DNA from: Sipunculus nudus
Lineage: Eukaryota; Annelida; Sipuncula; Golfingiida; Sipunculidae
Assembly: GCA_026874595.1 (NCBI GenBank)
Contig: CM049310.1
Span: 6,262,001-6,326,000, forward strand
Length of the DNA stretch: 64,000 bases
Direction: 5' to 3'
Below are positions 1 through 14,870 of this stretch, piece after piece (positions within the stretch are counted from its first letter, which is position 1; each line of letters opens with the position of its first letter). The notes below the pieces were generated by a model. The model was not told where the DNA came from and ran no database searches. It saw only the letters and a program-made list of their open reading frames with translations. The position numbers and the translations under genes are program-made.

Positions 1-122
1 GGTCCGCCCTGGGTAGTCTCATATTTCATACCCACAGAGGTACTCTTGTGAAATAAAAAAAAAGTAAAAAGTGAGTTAGGCCCGGCTACGTCGAGCGTCT
101 GCAAATACTATACCACCTGCCG

Positions 123-123
<1 letters not shown>

Positions 124-171
<48 letters not shown>
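124..171. repeat. (AAT)n microsatellite
   Basis: About 15 uninterrupted AAT units are visible. It is a simple sequence repeat with no associated gene. Confidence 0.95.
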
Positions 172-172
<1 letters not shown>

Positions 173-1566
173 TTACAGAACAGTGAATTAATCACATATA
201 TTTACCCCCCCCCCCCCTTCCCATTCCCGGATGCCCATCCATTTAAATGCTATTTTTGCCTTTTTCTGAGAATGAGGATACCTGGTGACCTTGTAGAAAC
301 AATGGGGCTACTGTCATGATTAACAATAACCAACATTGAAAGCCAAAGATTTGCTGATGGATAAACTGGGAATTAACATCCTATTTGCACACATTACGCC
401 AATTATAAGAAGACCAAGGTTATCAGCCATGAAAGACGTACATTGTACCTATATTTGCTGTCTACTAAACAGCAAAATAATAGTAATCTTTTAAGGCAGG
501 AAAATGCCTCTGTATTTTTTTTCCATTTCACACTGCTTGGGCTAATAAATGTAATAAAATGTCTAGACATTATTAAGCGTGTCACATTCGTGGATGTTGA
601 TGTCTCAGGGTCATGGGGTTAGGAGGTTCACAAGTTGGGGTATCAAAGCCAATGATCAACATTAATCTTACAACGCAGCCCCCTCTGTCCATAGGTCACA
701 CAACAAGTAAACTTCTTAACAAGCGTTTATTCAGCAGCCTCATCAAATATCCCATTGCTATAGGAGAACCAGGCCGAAACTACAGCTGAGCTTAAAGGGG
801 CCTATTCACATTGAAACCACGTTAAACATACAAAAAATAGAGTATTTCACCTAAAATATAGTATTTTACCTGCCAATATCTTGTTCTAAAACCTTTTGAT
901 TCCTTCTGCCCGTAAGTGAAAAACAATTTTTGACTGTTGTAAACATAGTGCGCAAGCCAACTAGGACTTAATTGACTGTAGAGGCTTCATAAAATAATAT
1001 TTTCCGAGATTCCAACTGTTGTTTCTTCTATGTTTCTTTGATGTTTATTATGCTTAATTGAGAGTTGTTGCTCATGGCCATGCAGTCTTGCAATGGTAAA
1101 CAGACACACAGGGACTGTGTTTACTCGCACACCGAACCATAACAACGCCCAACTGGTGAATTAATGATAAAGCGTCATATTTTGCTTGGGAAACTTTTGT
1201 ATTAAATCAAAATGAATTAATGTTTATGTACCTTTAAAGAAGCTGAAATGGTACTTGAGCTTATATATAGTTCCTATATCATGGCTTATCTTAAGACCTC
1301 CGGCACTGAATGCACAACACTCTTTTCATAAGCTACTATGTGAGGTGCCAGGACATAGGACAATCTTGTCAAATCGTGGCCACAGCAACAGCTGGTCCCT
1401 GGAAGTGAGGTTTCCTTGAAATAAAAATAGATGCGTAAATGTTTTAAAGAACCTACAAAGGCTGTGGCACATAATCTGTGTCCATTAATGTATATTTTTC
1501 TGTACTAACATATACTGAAAAAAACTTGATAATCCTTGTTTATGAGAACACAAGATAATACCACCG

Positions 1567-1570
<4 letters not shown>

Positions 1571-1626
<56 letters not shown>
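1571..1626. repeat. (AT)n microsatellite
   Basis: About 28 uninterrupted AT units. It is one of at least ten long (AT)n tracts in the window. Confidence 0.95.
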
Positions 1627-1629
<3 letters not shown>

Positions 1630-4600
1630 ACCATTGTCAATAATATGTAGTGCGTAAAATTAAGAAAAAAGATCTCCTATTATTGAACATGTATTTATTA
1701 AGAGTTCAGTAACTATTAACAAAGCAGAAAAATCTGAGTGTGAATAAACATAAAATATGGAACATGCCTATTTCTCCTAACAATTAAAAGAAGTTCAAAT
1801 CAACTCAGGAGACGGCTGCCTCCTCGTCACTGATACATGTAACCTATACCCTTAACCCCTTGGAACTTGTTCGCCACTATAGTGGAGATTGAAAGATATC
1901 TATGAATATTCATGACCGGTAGCATGGTGTGTCGTTTAATCGAATATTGTTGGAAAGGTTGGAAGGTGATTTCCAAGAATTGATTCAGACATGTGGCCCG
2001 TGATATTATACGAGAGTATAACTTAATACGGGCAATAAATAGACAACTGTTTTTAATATATGGCTTACGCAAGGAATGATAAGTGACAGTTGTATAGGTA
2101 ATGTATGCATGCCAATTTGTTAATCTGGGTGATCCAAAAAGAAAATGGAGACACTGTTGCCATGGTAATGGAAATTCTGAATAAAAACATTTAAAAAAAG
2201 AATGACTGCTTTATCATATTTATTACAATTATAAGAAAATAATTTTAGAAAAGTTTCAGTATAAGAAATTAATCTTAGTACCAAAGAGTTATGTCTGGTT
2301 ATATACAGAGAACATTATTACATGGACAACCTAACTCTCATAACGAGTATATTAAGATCTAGAACACAATATGAAAATCAAATTAATTATACAATGTTAC
2401 AAAATACAATATTACATATTTAGTCCGGCAGCTAATTACTTAATTTTCGTTATTTGCATTCCGATGTTATTTAAAGAAAATACTCGACAAAGGATGACAT
2501 ACAACGAGCGTTTCTACTTAGCTATAATCCTACAATTCATTAGAGTTTTGTTTGTTTATCGTTATTACATTGTATATGTGAATATTTCAGAATTATACAT
2601 GGGGAAGATATATAACACCACACGTCACGGCAGGATATGCAAATGAAACCAAAAATTCATTGGAAAGAACTGAATCTGTTTACATTCGTATTTTATAAGA
2701 TATAAATTATAATTTTATCGGTCAGTGGTTTTTCATCGTATTTGGAAAAAAAGGGAATATCATACAAGTATGACTACATTTACTATCTTGATCATCCAGC
2801 AGATGTCACCACTTATATAAACGTTTAAGTTTACTGGATCAGGTGGACGTGTTGAGGAAAATATAATCGTGGTACCCCATCTGCATCTGGAAAATCGTAA
2901 TAAATATGTTTTTTGGTAGTTTCTATAAAGCAAAATTAGAAACAGAAATACAAAAATACAAACAGTGGAAGAGAAGAGAACCAATGAAAACATGACCTCT
3001 GTTCATCTCCGTTGGCTAAAGTTATTTGAAAAAAAGTACACTTTCACAACATTATTGAACTCTTGGTGAATCATTTAAAGATCAAACTAGAAAGCACTCG
3101 CATTCCTCCACAAAAACTTGCATCCACATGCCGGCCTGTCTGAAAATTTAATAAACTCATATCCCGAAAAATCGAGTTAATTTACTGAAATTACTTGAAA
3201 ATATTATGTGATTTATACTATTTACACGAAACCTCACCCTCAAAAGAAATGAAATATTCAGTGAATAGGCCTCTAACTGTTATACCCACATTTTATCATT
3301 CCGATCGGTCCAGCCCTCCATTTTCGTCAAGTATATACGTTTTGCTTTAACCAGTCTGTCACCATCATCGATGTGGTTTTTGTCACATAATTATAGAGAA
3401 TAACAACGGCCTTCACATTATGACCAAAATTCTCAGGGTCCAGTTAAAGACGTCAATACTCGTGAATCGTTGGGCTGGTATGCCAAATGCATTTTAATAA
3501 AATACTCTGGCATTTAGAAAGTCTGTTATTAACAATTTTCCCATCCCTACTTAGTGTTCGTCTAGGAAAGCCTCTCACCAGGTATCCGTCAGGAGGGAAT
3601 GCCTCTCAAACGATAACAAAGACATAAGAACATCAGTCGTCCCGAGTATGAGCGGGAATTCTTCATGAAATATTTCCCAGAGAGTTCTGCGAGTGGCGAT
3701 GACAGTTTCACTGACAGTATATACACCAGCTCTGTATCTGTATGCCACTCTTATGCAGATGTTACTGTTTGCCCGAAGTCTGGAAGAACTACTTTCATCG
3801 TTTAAACATGGTTGGCAAATATACATCTGACCGATTCTGACCACTATTGCAACGCCATCGCACCGAACAAATATAGCGTTCATGGAAAGGCAGCCCAAGA
3901 CTAGATGAAACTTTATTCTGTAATGAACCATTATATTATATAATATATTATGCTACGATGCCGCAAAAAATAATCCATAAATTTATCAGCAAAAAGCTGA
4001 TTGATAAGACTACACGAGAAAAAATCTAATACTTATAAAAGGAATTCGGTTCACGTCTGTTCGCAATGTTCTCTAAAACCGCGTTGTGTACAATAGTGTG
4101 TTTTACATCATTTTAAAGGTTATTATGCCCGCAGTGACATAGGCGATATGAGAATAAATTATTTTTAATGTACATATAATTTTGAGTGATTTTTCCGTTT
4201 TTACTGACTTGCACAAAGGTAAGACCGAGAAAGCCGAACTGCCTTCGGCAATGACCGGAACGCATGCATCGTGGTCTTGCAACCTCAAACACTACTATTG
4301 TTCATATGAATAACGCTTGCTTTCAGTGAGGGATTGGAGCCTGTCGGGCGTTTCATTTGAACGAGGCTCTCACCCACGTGCGTGGTCAGTAAAAGAGAAA
4401 AAGACATGTTTCTCGCTTTATAAAATGGAGAGTTCAACCAAGGAGGAATAATGACAAAACCTAATTCAAGATCCCTATTTTACGAACAGGCGTGGGGGTG
4501 GGGGTGGGGGTGGGGTGGAGTGGTATCTGGGGTTTCAGGCCTCAAAATTTGTCTGATATGATGAAAAAGCTTGCAGCGGTTGAAAATGAATACGGGCCCT

Positions 4601-5586
4601 CTGCATGGAGTCCCGTTGGGTCCGCTTCAGCTACTTACCAGGTATGTATATTTCTGTTTCTTTCTTCAGGAACAGTTTCCTTGCAACGTACATTTAATAA
4701 ATCTTTCACGTGTTCCTCACATCAACCTAATATTTATACGTCCAACGATAGAATCCAGTCAAATATCATCGAAAACCTGAATGCCCCCGCGTCTCATTCA
4801 GCTTCTCAATGTAAACACCATCACTGACATGGTCTTCAGGGTAAACTTACCGGGGTATAAATTTCTTGCCACGAGGACAGCCCCACAAAATAAATGTTAA
4901 AAATATTGGAGCGACTGCAGGATCACTCACGCACTGTCTCCACCAGATTATGAGTTTATACGGACGGACGGTATGATGTCTAGGATTAGTGTAATTTAAA
5001 AGTAAGTGGCAAAATTAAGATAAAAGCAGCTGGACATATAAACGTTTTCTGTTCACAGAAGTCTTGAGTAATTCCAAAATGTTTATATATATCTTATGGG
5101 GACAGTGTCCCACTGAAAAGCTATATTTTCTGTTAACTTTTAGAATTAAAAAAAACAAATGAGCCAACATTTCACATCTGAGTTAATAAATCTCCCAAAC
5201 CGGTAATAAGCCCGGTATACCGGGTCTATCAGCTAGTAATGTATAAATCACTGGTAAGGCACGATGACCTGCATGAGGGAATCTGCGAGATCTGCTGTCA
5301 CATGCCGTATTACACAAAGTAGATCAATGTCTTCGACTTCTTTTTAAACATGGTTATGTTTCCAGTTTCATTGCCCGTGGATAGGCATTCCACAAAGTAA
5401 ACCTGCCAAGGAAATGGCTCCTCATGCCGGGAGGGAAGAGTAGGCAGGTGACACAAAGAGTGTCTTTTGGTCAGCTGATCTTCGGTATCTTGCTGGTGTG
5501 TGTTTCTACACGTATTCTCAGGGCCTCCGAGAGGATTTTTTTAAGGCGGTACAAAAACGTTGTCGGGCTCCTGCCCCTCCGAGCAC

Positions 5587-5615
5587 TATTATTATTATTA
5601 TTATTATTATGTATG

Positions 5616-5668
<53 letters not shown>
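5587..5668. repeat. Compound (TAT)n-(GTAT)n-(AT)n microsatellite
   Basis: Eight TAT units are followed by GTAT units and then about 24 AT units. The stepwise compound structure suggests growth by slippage from neighbouring motifs. Confidence 0.95.
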
Positions 5669-5670
<2 letters not shown>

Positions 5671-6924
5671 AAATACTAAAAAGACGGTTTAATTAGGAAA
5701 ACACGTCATGAAAAACCCGAGAAAATCAAACTTAAAAAATGCGTGGCACATATTACAATTAATTATACGAGACCAATAGGTCAATTGCCTATGTGCAGCT
5801 GATGAGCACAAGTTGCCTTATCTGTGACACGTAACTGAGAACATTTGATTGAAAGCACCATGTTTTTCTTATTCAGAAACGTCAATGGCAGTTAAGGCGT
5901 TTACATAGGCCTATACCTTTTAATCAAAGCAACTGAATTCAGATGACAACATCTTCTTACTTGGGTATTACAAAGAAGGCTAACACAATTATACTGAATA
6001 CATTAATTGCAAGGTCATTCAAAGAGAAATTATCAAGGCTGATTGTGAATATTGTTTTAATCAGATTGGACCAATAATAGTAAACATGTGTAATAACTCA
6101 TGGTTAACAATATAGCTAAAAATAATTAAGATTTTCAAGGAGAGCTCATTAGTCATAGCATCAAGGAATGACGGTTATGATATGTATCAAAGTAATTTTT
6201 CAGACTGATAAATCCTTTGGCCTCCCAAGGCCACCTCCCATCCTCCTGATCGAAACCATGTATAACAGACAAACAAATAAAATATACATAGTCCCCAGGC
6301 CCAATACAACTCCTTGGTGGTCCGGGCCCTACAGACCTCCTTGATTCAAAACATGTATAATTAAGTTATTGCAAAAAAAGAAAGTCTTCCTTATTTTCAG
6401 TTACAAGCTTTTTATTGGACAATATATTTACTATAAGGTCCCCTTTAACAACTGGTCCCACTATATTTAAACGTTAAAAATATAATGTTCATGCATTGCA
6501 TATAGGGTCCTGTGAAAATCCTGGTCGGCTGGGCCCTTTCCTTGCACTCCGGAATCCGGATTAAGAACAATATGTCACTTAAATAAATAATTTAGATGAG
6601 TCTTCCATACTTCCAACTTTTTATGCCTTCCTGGAAATTTATCGCCAACCAGGGCCCCTTTTCGCCCCCCCCCCCCCCCGCCCCGGTACGATGTACCGGC
6701 TGACCCCCCCACTCGGAGACCCTGCGTATTCTCGTAAGTAGACCGCAGCTAAGTGTGGTTTGGGGTTTAAAGACTAGTATAGAAACCTTTATTTTAACGT
6801 TAAATCAAAGGGAGCAAGTGTAGCTCACCTATTATAGGTGTTATGTAGTCATACTTGTCACACCCACTCATTGTACGAGAAATAAGTGGAATTGAAAAAA
6901 ATTGAGCCATCTATATTTTCTGTG

Positions 6925-6981
6925 TTTCCCCGGTCTCCTGGATTACCAGGGCTCAAACCCTAACCATTAGACCTACAGTTT
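6925..6981 (-). repeat. Degenerate tRNA-like sequence (possible SINE head)
   Basis: The minus strand reads like the 5' half of a tRNA: an A-box-like segment GGTCTAATGGTTAGGGT, then a stem pair around CCTGGTAATCCAGG. The expected B box is lost after GACCGGGG. This fits a decayed tRNA-derived SINE head. It is too degraded to be a tRNA gene. Confidence 0.3.
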
Positions 6982-7634
6982 AAGAGAAATATTTCTCTAG
7001 GTTTTCTCTGGAATGGCTGAATGGATTTTCACTTTCACTGAAAATTTGTCTTATTTGGAATAAGCACCAACGACGTTTCCTACGAAGTTCACTTGTATAT
7101 TTTAGATACAGCAGACCTGTTGCATTTTTTGTTGAACTTTTTTGCCTCCATCGTGTCGGATATGCGTTATTTCCCGTTCGTGTGTGTGTTTGTGTGTTCA
7201 TTTTCCGAACCAACACCAAAATCTAATCAATTCCTCAATGTCCCATTCCCGAAAGGTCCTTAAAAATTCATGAGATCCCATTCATGATTGCGTAATTTAT
7301 GTTGTGAACAAACACTCCCCCCCCCCCCCACACACACACACAAACACACATGGCCGGGAATGAACGCATACTATCCTGGCCCAGGCAAAAAAAAAAAATG
7401 ATTAATATTGTACAACCAGTTTTAAGCATTTATAGCTAAACCTGGAAATTTTGAGCATGCTCACCGCTTGGCGGTCAAACATGTCTAGACTGTGGGTTTA
7501 GCCTGCCTACTATTTACGCGTCATCTTCGATGTATTTCGCTAAATATATTTATGCTAAACATATTATATCGACATGATATACCAAAAGGTGTCAATAAGT
7601 TTAACATTTAAGCAAAAAATAAAACTTGTTTAGC

Positions 7635-8418
7635 TGTCACACCGGACATTCCTCTGTTTATTCGCCAAGTGCTATTTTATACAGTGTGTTACATGTTTTG
7701 TTGACACTTGATTCGCCTGAGCGGGCGTGGCTCGTTGCTGTAGCAACCTTGTCTAGCTGGGTGTTGCAGGCTCGGTGTAATCCGCATTGGTTGAACTGTG
7801 ACGTATAGAAACACAGCGGTCATGCTAATCTCAAACTACTTGGGCTGGTTGCGCTCTATGAGCGCGTGTCTTGTAATGTTCTTTGGGCGTGTGTACTATG
7901 TATTGTTGGTTTTTTTTTTCGATTGTTCGTAAAATAGAAGTTTCTGAAATTTTCGGATGAAAAGTTATAAATAGGAGCTGTGTTTTAGAGCGATAGGAGG
8001 AGAGAGAAATATTGCAGCGGACACGGAAGAGTGTGAGTCAGTTTGGGACCTATCTGATAATTACAGTAATATCAGGGATTCTACGAACTCTATGCAGATT
8101 TAAAGGGATTGTCTTCAGTTTGCTTTCATGATTATTGCAAGAACTTCACTTTTGGATTACAGCAGATTGATTTTGTGTTTGAATTGGACTATTATTCTCT
8201 GAGAAGATTTATGTGAACTGTTCATCTGGATTATACATTTTAAAGGACTTGTTTTAGCTGTGACAGTGGTGGTATTCAGGTATTGTACACTTTGTTTATT
8301 ATACTGTGTGATCGTATTGATCTACTGTTATACTGTTGTTATACTGTGTAATTGTATTGATTAATTGTATTGTAATTTTAGGGTTGTTTTAAGAATAAAT
8401 TCTCATTATTTGTTAACA
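7635..8418 (+). mobile_element. Possible solo LTR
   Basis: The interval starts TGTCACAC and ends GTTAACA, so it has TG..CA ends. Internally it has a TATA box (TATAAATA, 7,966-7,973) and a poly(A) signal (AATAAA, 8,394-8,399) in the order expected of an LTR. It is more GC-rich than its surroundings. I found no matching target duplication at these ends and no retrotransposon coding sequence beside it. It could instead be a short Pol II promoter and non-coding transcript. Confidence 0.3.
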
Positions 8419-11400
8419 AAAAACCACTAAAACCTAAATGTATAAACATTACATAAGCACAGAGAAAAAGAGACTTTTGTAATCTTATACATCTATATTT
8501 AGTTTCTGTCATATTCAATTGGTCTTATCTAATGAGTCAGAAAGTGCGAGAATCGAGAGACAATTTTGTGAGTGGTTGGCGGCCTATGAAACTATAAATT
8601 GTGACTCATTGGAGAAAAAAAAGAAATCAGCTGCAAATGCAAAACAATCGCCAAATTTGGCTCGCGAATGCTTCACAGGAGCACGACATGTGTGCGAACT
8701 CCTGGCGAACTTCTCCCAAATGTCGCCGGGAACTCTTGCACGTGTCACAGTGTGATCCAAAGAAAAAACATCTCTAATTCTCTAATTCTTGTATTTTCTC
8801 CCGCAATTTGTATCAGCCCAGTGAGATAGAAGCATTACTGATTACTCGCTTTAAACGAAAATCAGTCATTAAAGTGACACATTAGTGACAGCATGTATCG
8901 GTATGTCGTTAAATTCAACCAGACATTCTGATAAGAGAATAACGGCAGTCTGTTATTTATCTTCAGATAGATACTCGACCTTTGCTTCCATACAAAGGAA
9001 CTTTAGTTTAAAATGTTGTGCTGTGTACCATGCACCCAGACGAAACATATTTTTTTACCTACATTGTGATATTTATCCCAATGTCTAGTAAACGAATTTT
9101 GATGTTCCAATTGAGAATATTTGGTGGCCGTTTTGGCGGCGCCAACTAGAATTTAACATGTAAATTGATAATCTATATTATAATAGTGGGTGGTGGCACT
9201 CACCATTGTGACGCTACTCCTCTGAGGGCCAGGCCTAAAAAATGCCCGTTCTTTTTTTTTTTTTTTTTTTTTTTTGGGGGGGGGGGGGGGGGGGTTGAAT
9301 ATCGTGTAGGAAGCCAATCGTGTTTTACCTTGGAAAAGGGTCATTTCCCAAGCTTTTTCATAAACCCTGAGAATTTTTATATTTTGTTTTTGTTTTGCAA
9401 GTGATCAAGTCTCGAAGAGTTCTATGTCATCAGCAAATTCCAAGTGTTTTAATTTTCACATAAATTGCCAGCGTATCTCTGTGTTATTATTTTCAGTGGG
9501 TTTCCTTAATATGTAAATTTCTATAATCAACACCCATAAATACAAACACACATACATCCTGCAGGACGACCATGTGATGTTGTTTTATCAATAAAATTTT
9601 AAAAGCTACTCTAAATAGTTGATTTATTAATTTATTATTGGTCATATACAAGGAATAAATCGGATGTCAAGGTGAAATAGTGTACCGTAAAATCAAAGTT
9701 CTTACTTAGACAAACAAAGTGAAAGCAATCTAGTTACCTTAATGTGCAAAATGGATTATACAACCATTTCACAAAGACAAGCGTCAACACAGCAATAGCC
9801 TGCCAAGTGAAACACTGCAGGAGCTTTATATGATTGCTGTAGTACTAAGAGTACCGTGGGTGTAATCTCACGCTAAGGAACACAGGTCATATACGTATGT
9901 GATATTGTGCCATGCAGGATCAACTTCAATTTAGAAAATGAAACTTTTACAATACCACTTTGTACATTTGAAGTTGACACCTGTACTTCATTCCACAACC
10001 CCCGTTCACCTGTTTTTTCCCCCCGCGATAATTGTTTCAATTAAAGGCACTCTACTTACCTATATCTACCTTAGAGGCAAATCAAACAAATGATGCCATT
10101 ATTTAACTGCAAAGTAATACCCTCCGGTGTATATGATTAATTTAGAAGGAAATATGAGTAAGCAGATGCAAGGTCATGTGAGTGACGACTTAAGTTGGCG
10201 ATCTTTACCTACATCCAGTTGACGTCATACAGACGTCTCTCCTACATCACATGGGCAAACAGATATGGCCACTTGTAATCACCCAATTGTTTTAGCAGCT
10301 CTTTCTAGAAAGGTCAACACCGTCCCGCCGTCTCAAAGTAAATATATTTATTTCATAGTTATTTATATTATCATAAATAGTCACAATACCTCTTTTGATA
10401 AAAGTTAATGTGTAGCATCAAACAAAATAAATTTGAATGAAATCCCGCGAAAGTTTTGTAGGACGTCATGGACAGGGATGTTAAAAACTGCAATATATAT
10501 ATTGTCTAATTCATGTTTTAATATGCATTTACATTTATATTTTTATTAGTCTCCCATTGTGCATTCTACAAGTGACAGCGTAATCCAGAGGTCGCCAAGT
10601 AAATCAAAGCAAATTTATTTATTTTATGTTGTATAATCTCGACATATCTAGGTCGGGTCTTGTTCAATCAACTGGCTTTTTTACACAGATGCACAGGCGA
10701 CGTTTCATGGGACACGACAACGGCAGGCGACGTGCGTCTATAAATTGCTGCCAATCATTTTTGGGACCAAAGAAGACGTCTCTCTCAATACAAGTCAATG
10801 CAAACAGCATTATGTACAGGATCTAACATCACTTTATGAGCCTACTGTGAAAATTTACCGTGTCCTGGTTGCCCAGTCAGCCCTGGGAAGTTAATTATTA
10901 ATCATTGTGACTATCGGGTGCTGTATTTTGCATATTTACCAGACACGGTAGTCACCTGTTCAGTTCCTGGAGTGCATTCAAAAAACATGGCTAAGGTAGG
11001 CACGTTTTTGTTGTAGCTCATGCTCTTATATTTCATTCTTCCCTAATTGTCCATATTTCCATATTACCAAATAAACGTTGTCCTAGTTTCCTGCTGTGTC
11101 ACATAAATGTAGATAAATGCAAGATACGTTGGTTTTTTAAATAACTATCTACATCAATGTTACCTGTCCTTACCTGTCTCTTCTCTTCCTTCTGTTGAGT
11201 TCATTCATGTAGATTATTACTCTAAGCACTGGCGCTTTTTTAAAACTTGATTTACTTTAATACGTTTAGCCTTTACCTTTATATATAATGGTCGTTAAAA
11301 TTTACTAAGCACATTTCAAGTGTAAGTGCGCAGTATCAAAGTCAGGGCAGTCTACTCAGTCAACATTGTCGGCTGCCTAGACTTTAAACTCTAGACCATG

Positions 11401-14400
11401 CGCAGCCAAATATTCTGATAGTACAAGCACTTGTATTTTGAGTTGCTCTCGCATATGATTTAATATTGTGCGTGCATGTCATTTACAGTGCTGATTTTAT
11501 ACATACCTTATTTCAGCATCTTTTATTCTGGTAAATTACATTGTTAAATCATGATTGATAATATTTTCAATTTTTTCCCGATTACTCCATTTATTTTAAC
11601 TTTATTATTCATAATATAAAGGTAAAACCCTGTTTCAGGCCAAGCATACATGACATTCAAGCAATTATTAATTATCAGATTTTGTTATTACCAAGCTTGC
11701 ATAACGCCTGTTACTGAAATACCATTTTTAATATCTTAAAAAACACTCAACATATAATTGTCACAATTGTAAAAATATATGCACTGAAGGATTAACCATT
11801 ATTTTACTTGTTTAATCTTTTGCTCCTCGTCTGTCTTCTTCACAGTAGTTAATCTTTACTTTCAAATAGAGTTTCTAAGCAGCTTCAGTAGATTTGTATG
11901 ATTTCATGTTGCGACTAACATGGACACATGCATACATTATTGAAGTGTATTTTATTTTAAAATTAAATTATTTATTTTGACACCTCTGTTTTTGACCCAG
12001 CAATGGTTTTTTTCATCCCTTTTCCACAATTTGACATTGTTGGAATTCTAATAATCTTTTACCTTTACCTCCAAATTACAATTAAAAAAATATCCATATG
12101 TTGACTACTGTGTTGCTAACAGGTTTATATTAAATACACGTTTATATATGTGTAACCCTGAATAGGTCATCAAATCTGTTATTTTACTTTAATAATTAAT
12201 CCCTGACTTAATAAGAAATATGCAAGATTATCATATATTCAGTAGTCACTTAGTACTCATCAAAATCTCAGAATCTGCTCTCTGGCCACGTATTGTACAA
12301 AATTATGACCATTATGGTAATCTAAAGGTATTGCAAAACAAACACACTATCAACAGTGTATATACACTGCCCTTATAATCTTAACTGGTCACTGACCCAT
12401 TAAATAAAATTCAATTACCTGTTTATTAAATATTGTAATAGTATTTGGTTTAAGTGCATGAGAATGTTTCAAGCATGTACTAAATATGGACATGCAAGAC
12501 ATGTATACTCCTGTTTAATTTATAATAACTGCAATGTCGTTAAAAATGAAGGGGTTAATTACACAGATTGCCTGACTGTAATAGGTAAAACATTGAAAAA
12601 AAATGAGCAGATATTTGGCAGGAAGTTAAATTAGCAACTGGCCAATTGTTTCCAAACTGAGTTGATGGTTAAAAGGATATCTCTTTCAACCAGCGGACTC
12701 AGATAGCTTTTAGCAGTTAGAAGCAGTGGGTAAAGTCTCCATGTTTGTTTAAGTTTAGCAGGAGACTAAACTTTACCACACATCATTGGTCTTCTTGGAA
12801 AGCAATTAGCTACAAGGAAACCCTACACAAATGTATTAACTGAGCAGGGGAATAAGATACCGTCTATGATAGGTGGCCTAGCCTCGTAAAGTATTCACCA
12901 GTGAGTAGCTACAAAGATACTGCACACAAATGTATGTCAGGGGCTAGGACACCATACATCTTTGATCCCCCATGAAGTCAATAGGCATATTGGTTTTGGG
13001 AAGCTCGTGCATTCATGTTAAATCTAATATTACTAGCATCTCACAGGGCACAATTTAATAATAATAATTATTCGAATGAATGCGAAGTTAAAAGGAATGG
13101 CATGTTTTTATTAATGTAGAGATATTATTGTATAAATGTATAAAGCTAGGGACAGGTTAATAAACGTGGTAAATCCTATAATTGCAATGATTAATTAATA
13201 ACATTTTCCAGAATGTTGACAAATTTTGGAAGTTAGAGCAGAACTGACTTTAAGCTAATTATATTGGTTTTTGTTAATCATCCTTCATTGCCCCGTGTAT
13301 GTTTCTTTTTTTTTTTACAAAAAAAAAAATCTCTTCAGCTCATCTGAAAATTTAACCTCTTTTGAGAAATATAATTTACTTTTTTCTTATTTCAAGATGG
13401 ACTTATATTCTCATTTAAATTTATATTTTGATTAATAAAGAAAACGTATTATATATCATATCTCAGCTGATCTACACTATCTTCCTGATTCTATAATTTA
13501 CAGGGTTTCATGTATTCCTTTTGGATATTTTTTCATGCATATTACATAAACATAGTTGAATTATCTATACATTAACAATATGTGACCATGAAAGTCAGCC
13601 TGGAGCCCTGGATTTACATGATGCGATTATTCTTGGAAACAAAGATATGAATCTAACAGATAGCTACGGTTAAGGTGAATAAGCACAAACACAGTTTCAT
13701 AAATTCCATATTGTTTATTCCCATAGCTATTTATCATTGTACTATTGTGCCATCTCACAGTGCTGGCTCGATTCACTAGCTGCCCAGCACGCCAGAGCGA
13801 CCTCCACCCATTGCCTCGTTTTCATCTCGATATCATGTTACAGAGTGGGAGACGTTGCATTACCGGGTACTTTAATTGTGAGCGACACTCGAACATGCAC
13901 AGAAATCTAAATTATCTATATGTTGAATAAAATAATTTTGAGTTATTAATATTCTATTCACCATTACATGAACAATTAACTTGTTAAATAACCGCAGCAT
14001 ATATATAATGTAAGAAGGTCTAAATTAAATGATAACAAGTGAAAATAACTAAATTCATCTTTACTGAATAATGAAATATACTCCGCACTTCCTTGGCCAA
14101 AGGCTTTTCCATACTGACAAATTAATATAAGCGAATATGGTGCGGGATGTAGAATACAATAACAAATCTAAAACAACATATTATAATACAATATATATAT
14201 ATATATATCTAGTACCACTCTCTTCTTCGTTGATACACATTAACATATCAATCACATAGCGCGGCTATCTAAAAATGTTTACATTTATCGTTCATCAGGA
14301 TTCATCTCAAGCTAACTCCATGAGCAAATTAATTAAGTGCATAAACAGACATATGAGTAAATACAGTAGGATACCATACTACACATTAATTCAAACTGTT

Positions 14401-14870
14401 TTTAAAGTAATTCAATTAATTTGTAACATACCATAGTAAGAAATTAATTAATAGTTTAAAACATGACCTCAAACACGTCTGTAGGCCTGAGGATGTTAAA
14501 TTAACCAGTATAAGTTACTCACAGTGTTGAATGTATGCTAAGTTTCTGCAGCAATTCAAAAGTGGATAACAATGATAATGCGTTAGCAAATTATTTTATT
14601 CAAATCTTATGTGCATAATCGATTTACATGAATAATGAAAGAGTATATCCACGGTAACAATATTGGATACACCAAGAATAATATAAGACTAAATGCACAA
14701 ACAACATATTGAAAACACGTGTGAGGTATCTAGCGAGCTTATACACGCAAGAAATAGCAACAAAAAATCATTGCTTAAGAGCGCCTATTACTGCGCTTGT
14801 CTGTAGGGATTTTCTTATGCATTTTATCTACATACTCTCAATATTTGGGTGAAAGATCGGCAAGGTTTAC
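8419..14870. other. AT-rich non-coding DNA
   Basis: No gene recognised. The region has only short open frames without domain motifs, a T24G19 run, and scattered short AT runs such as 14,190-14,208. A weak direct similarity of about 30 bp recurs at 12,805 and 12,907. Confidence 0.55.
9252..9294. repeat. T24-G19 homopolymer junction
   Basis: Twenty-four T are followed directly by nineteen G. This is typical of homopolymer growth and may be prone to assembly error. Confidence 0.9.

Larger units (their letters stand above)
1..7634. other. AT-rich non-coding flank
   Basis: I see no convincing gene here. Open frames are short (118 codons at most), lack recognisable domains, and several come from simple repeats. 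The stretch holds the microsatellites listed separately, a C13 run at 205-217, a C14 run near 6,665-6,679 and a C/CA run at about 7,316-7,348. One short candidate exon at 4,526-4,640 is discussed under findings. Confidence 0.6.

Noticed and set aside
3575-3931. 118-codon minus-strand open frame
   Set aside because: It is the longest frame in the left flank, but has no recognisable motif and no splice or promoter support.
7500-9100. Small host genes at 7,626-7,808, 8,519-8,755 and 8,885-9,088
   Set aside because: Short frames without domains or splice signals. Two overlap or adjoin a possible LTR.
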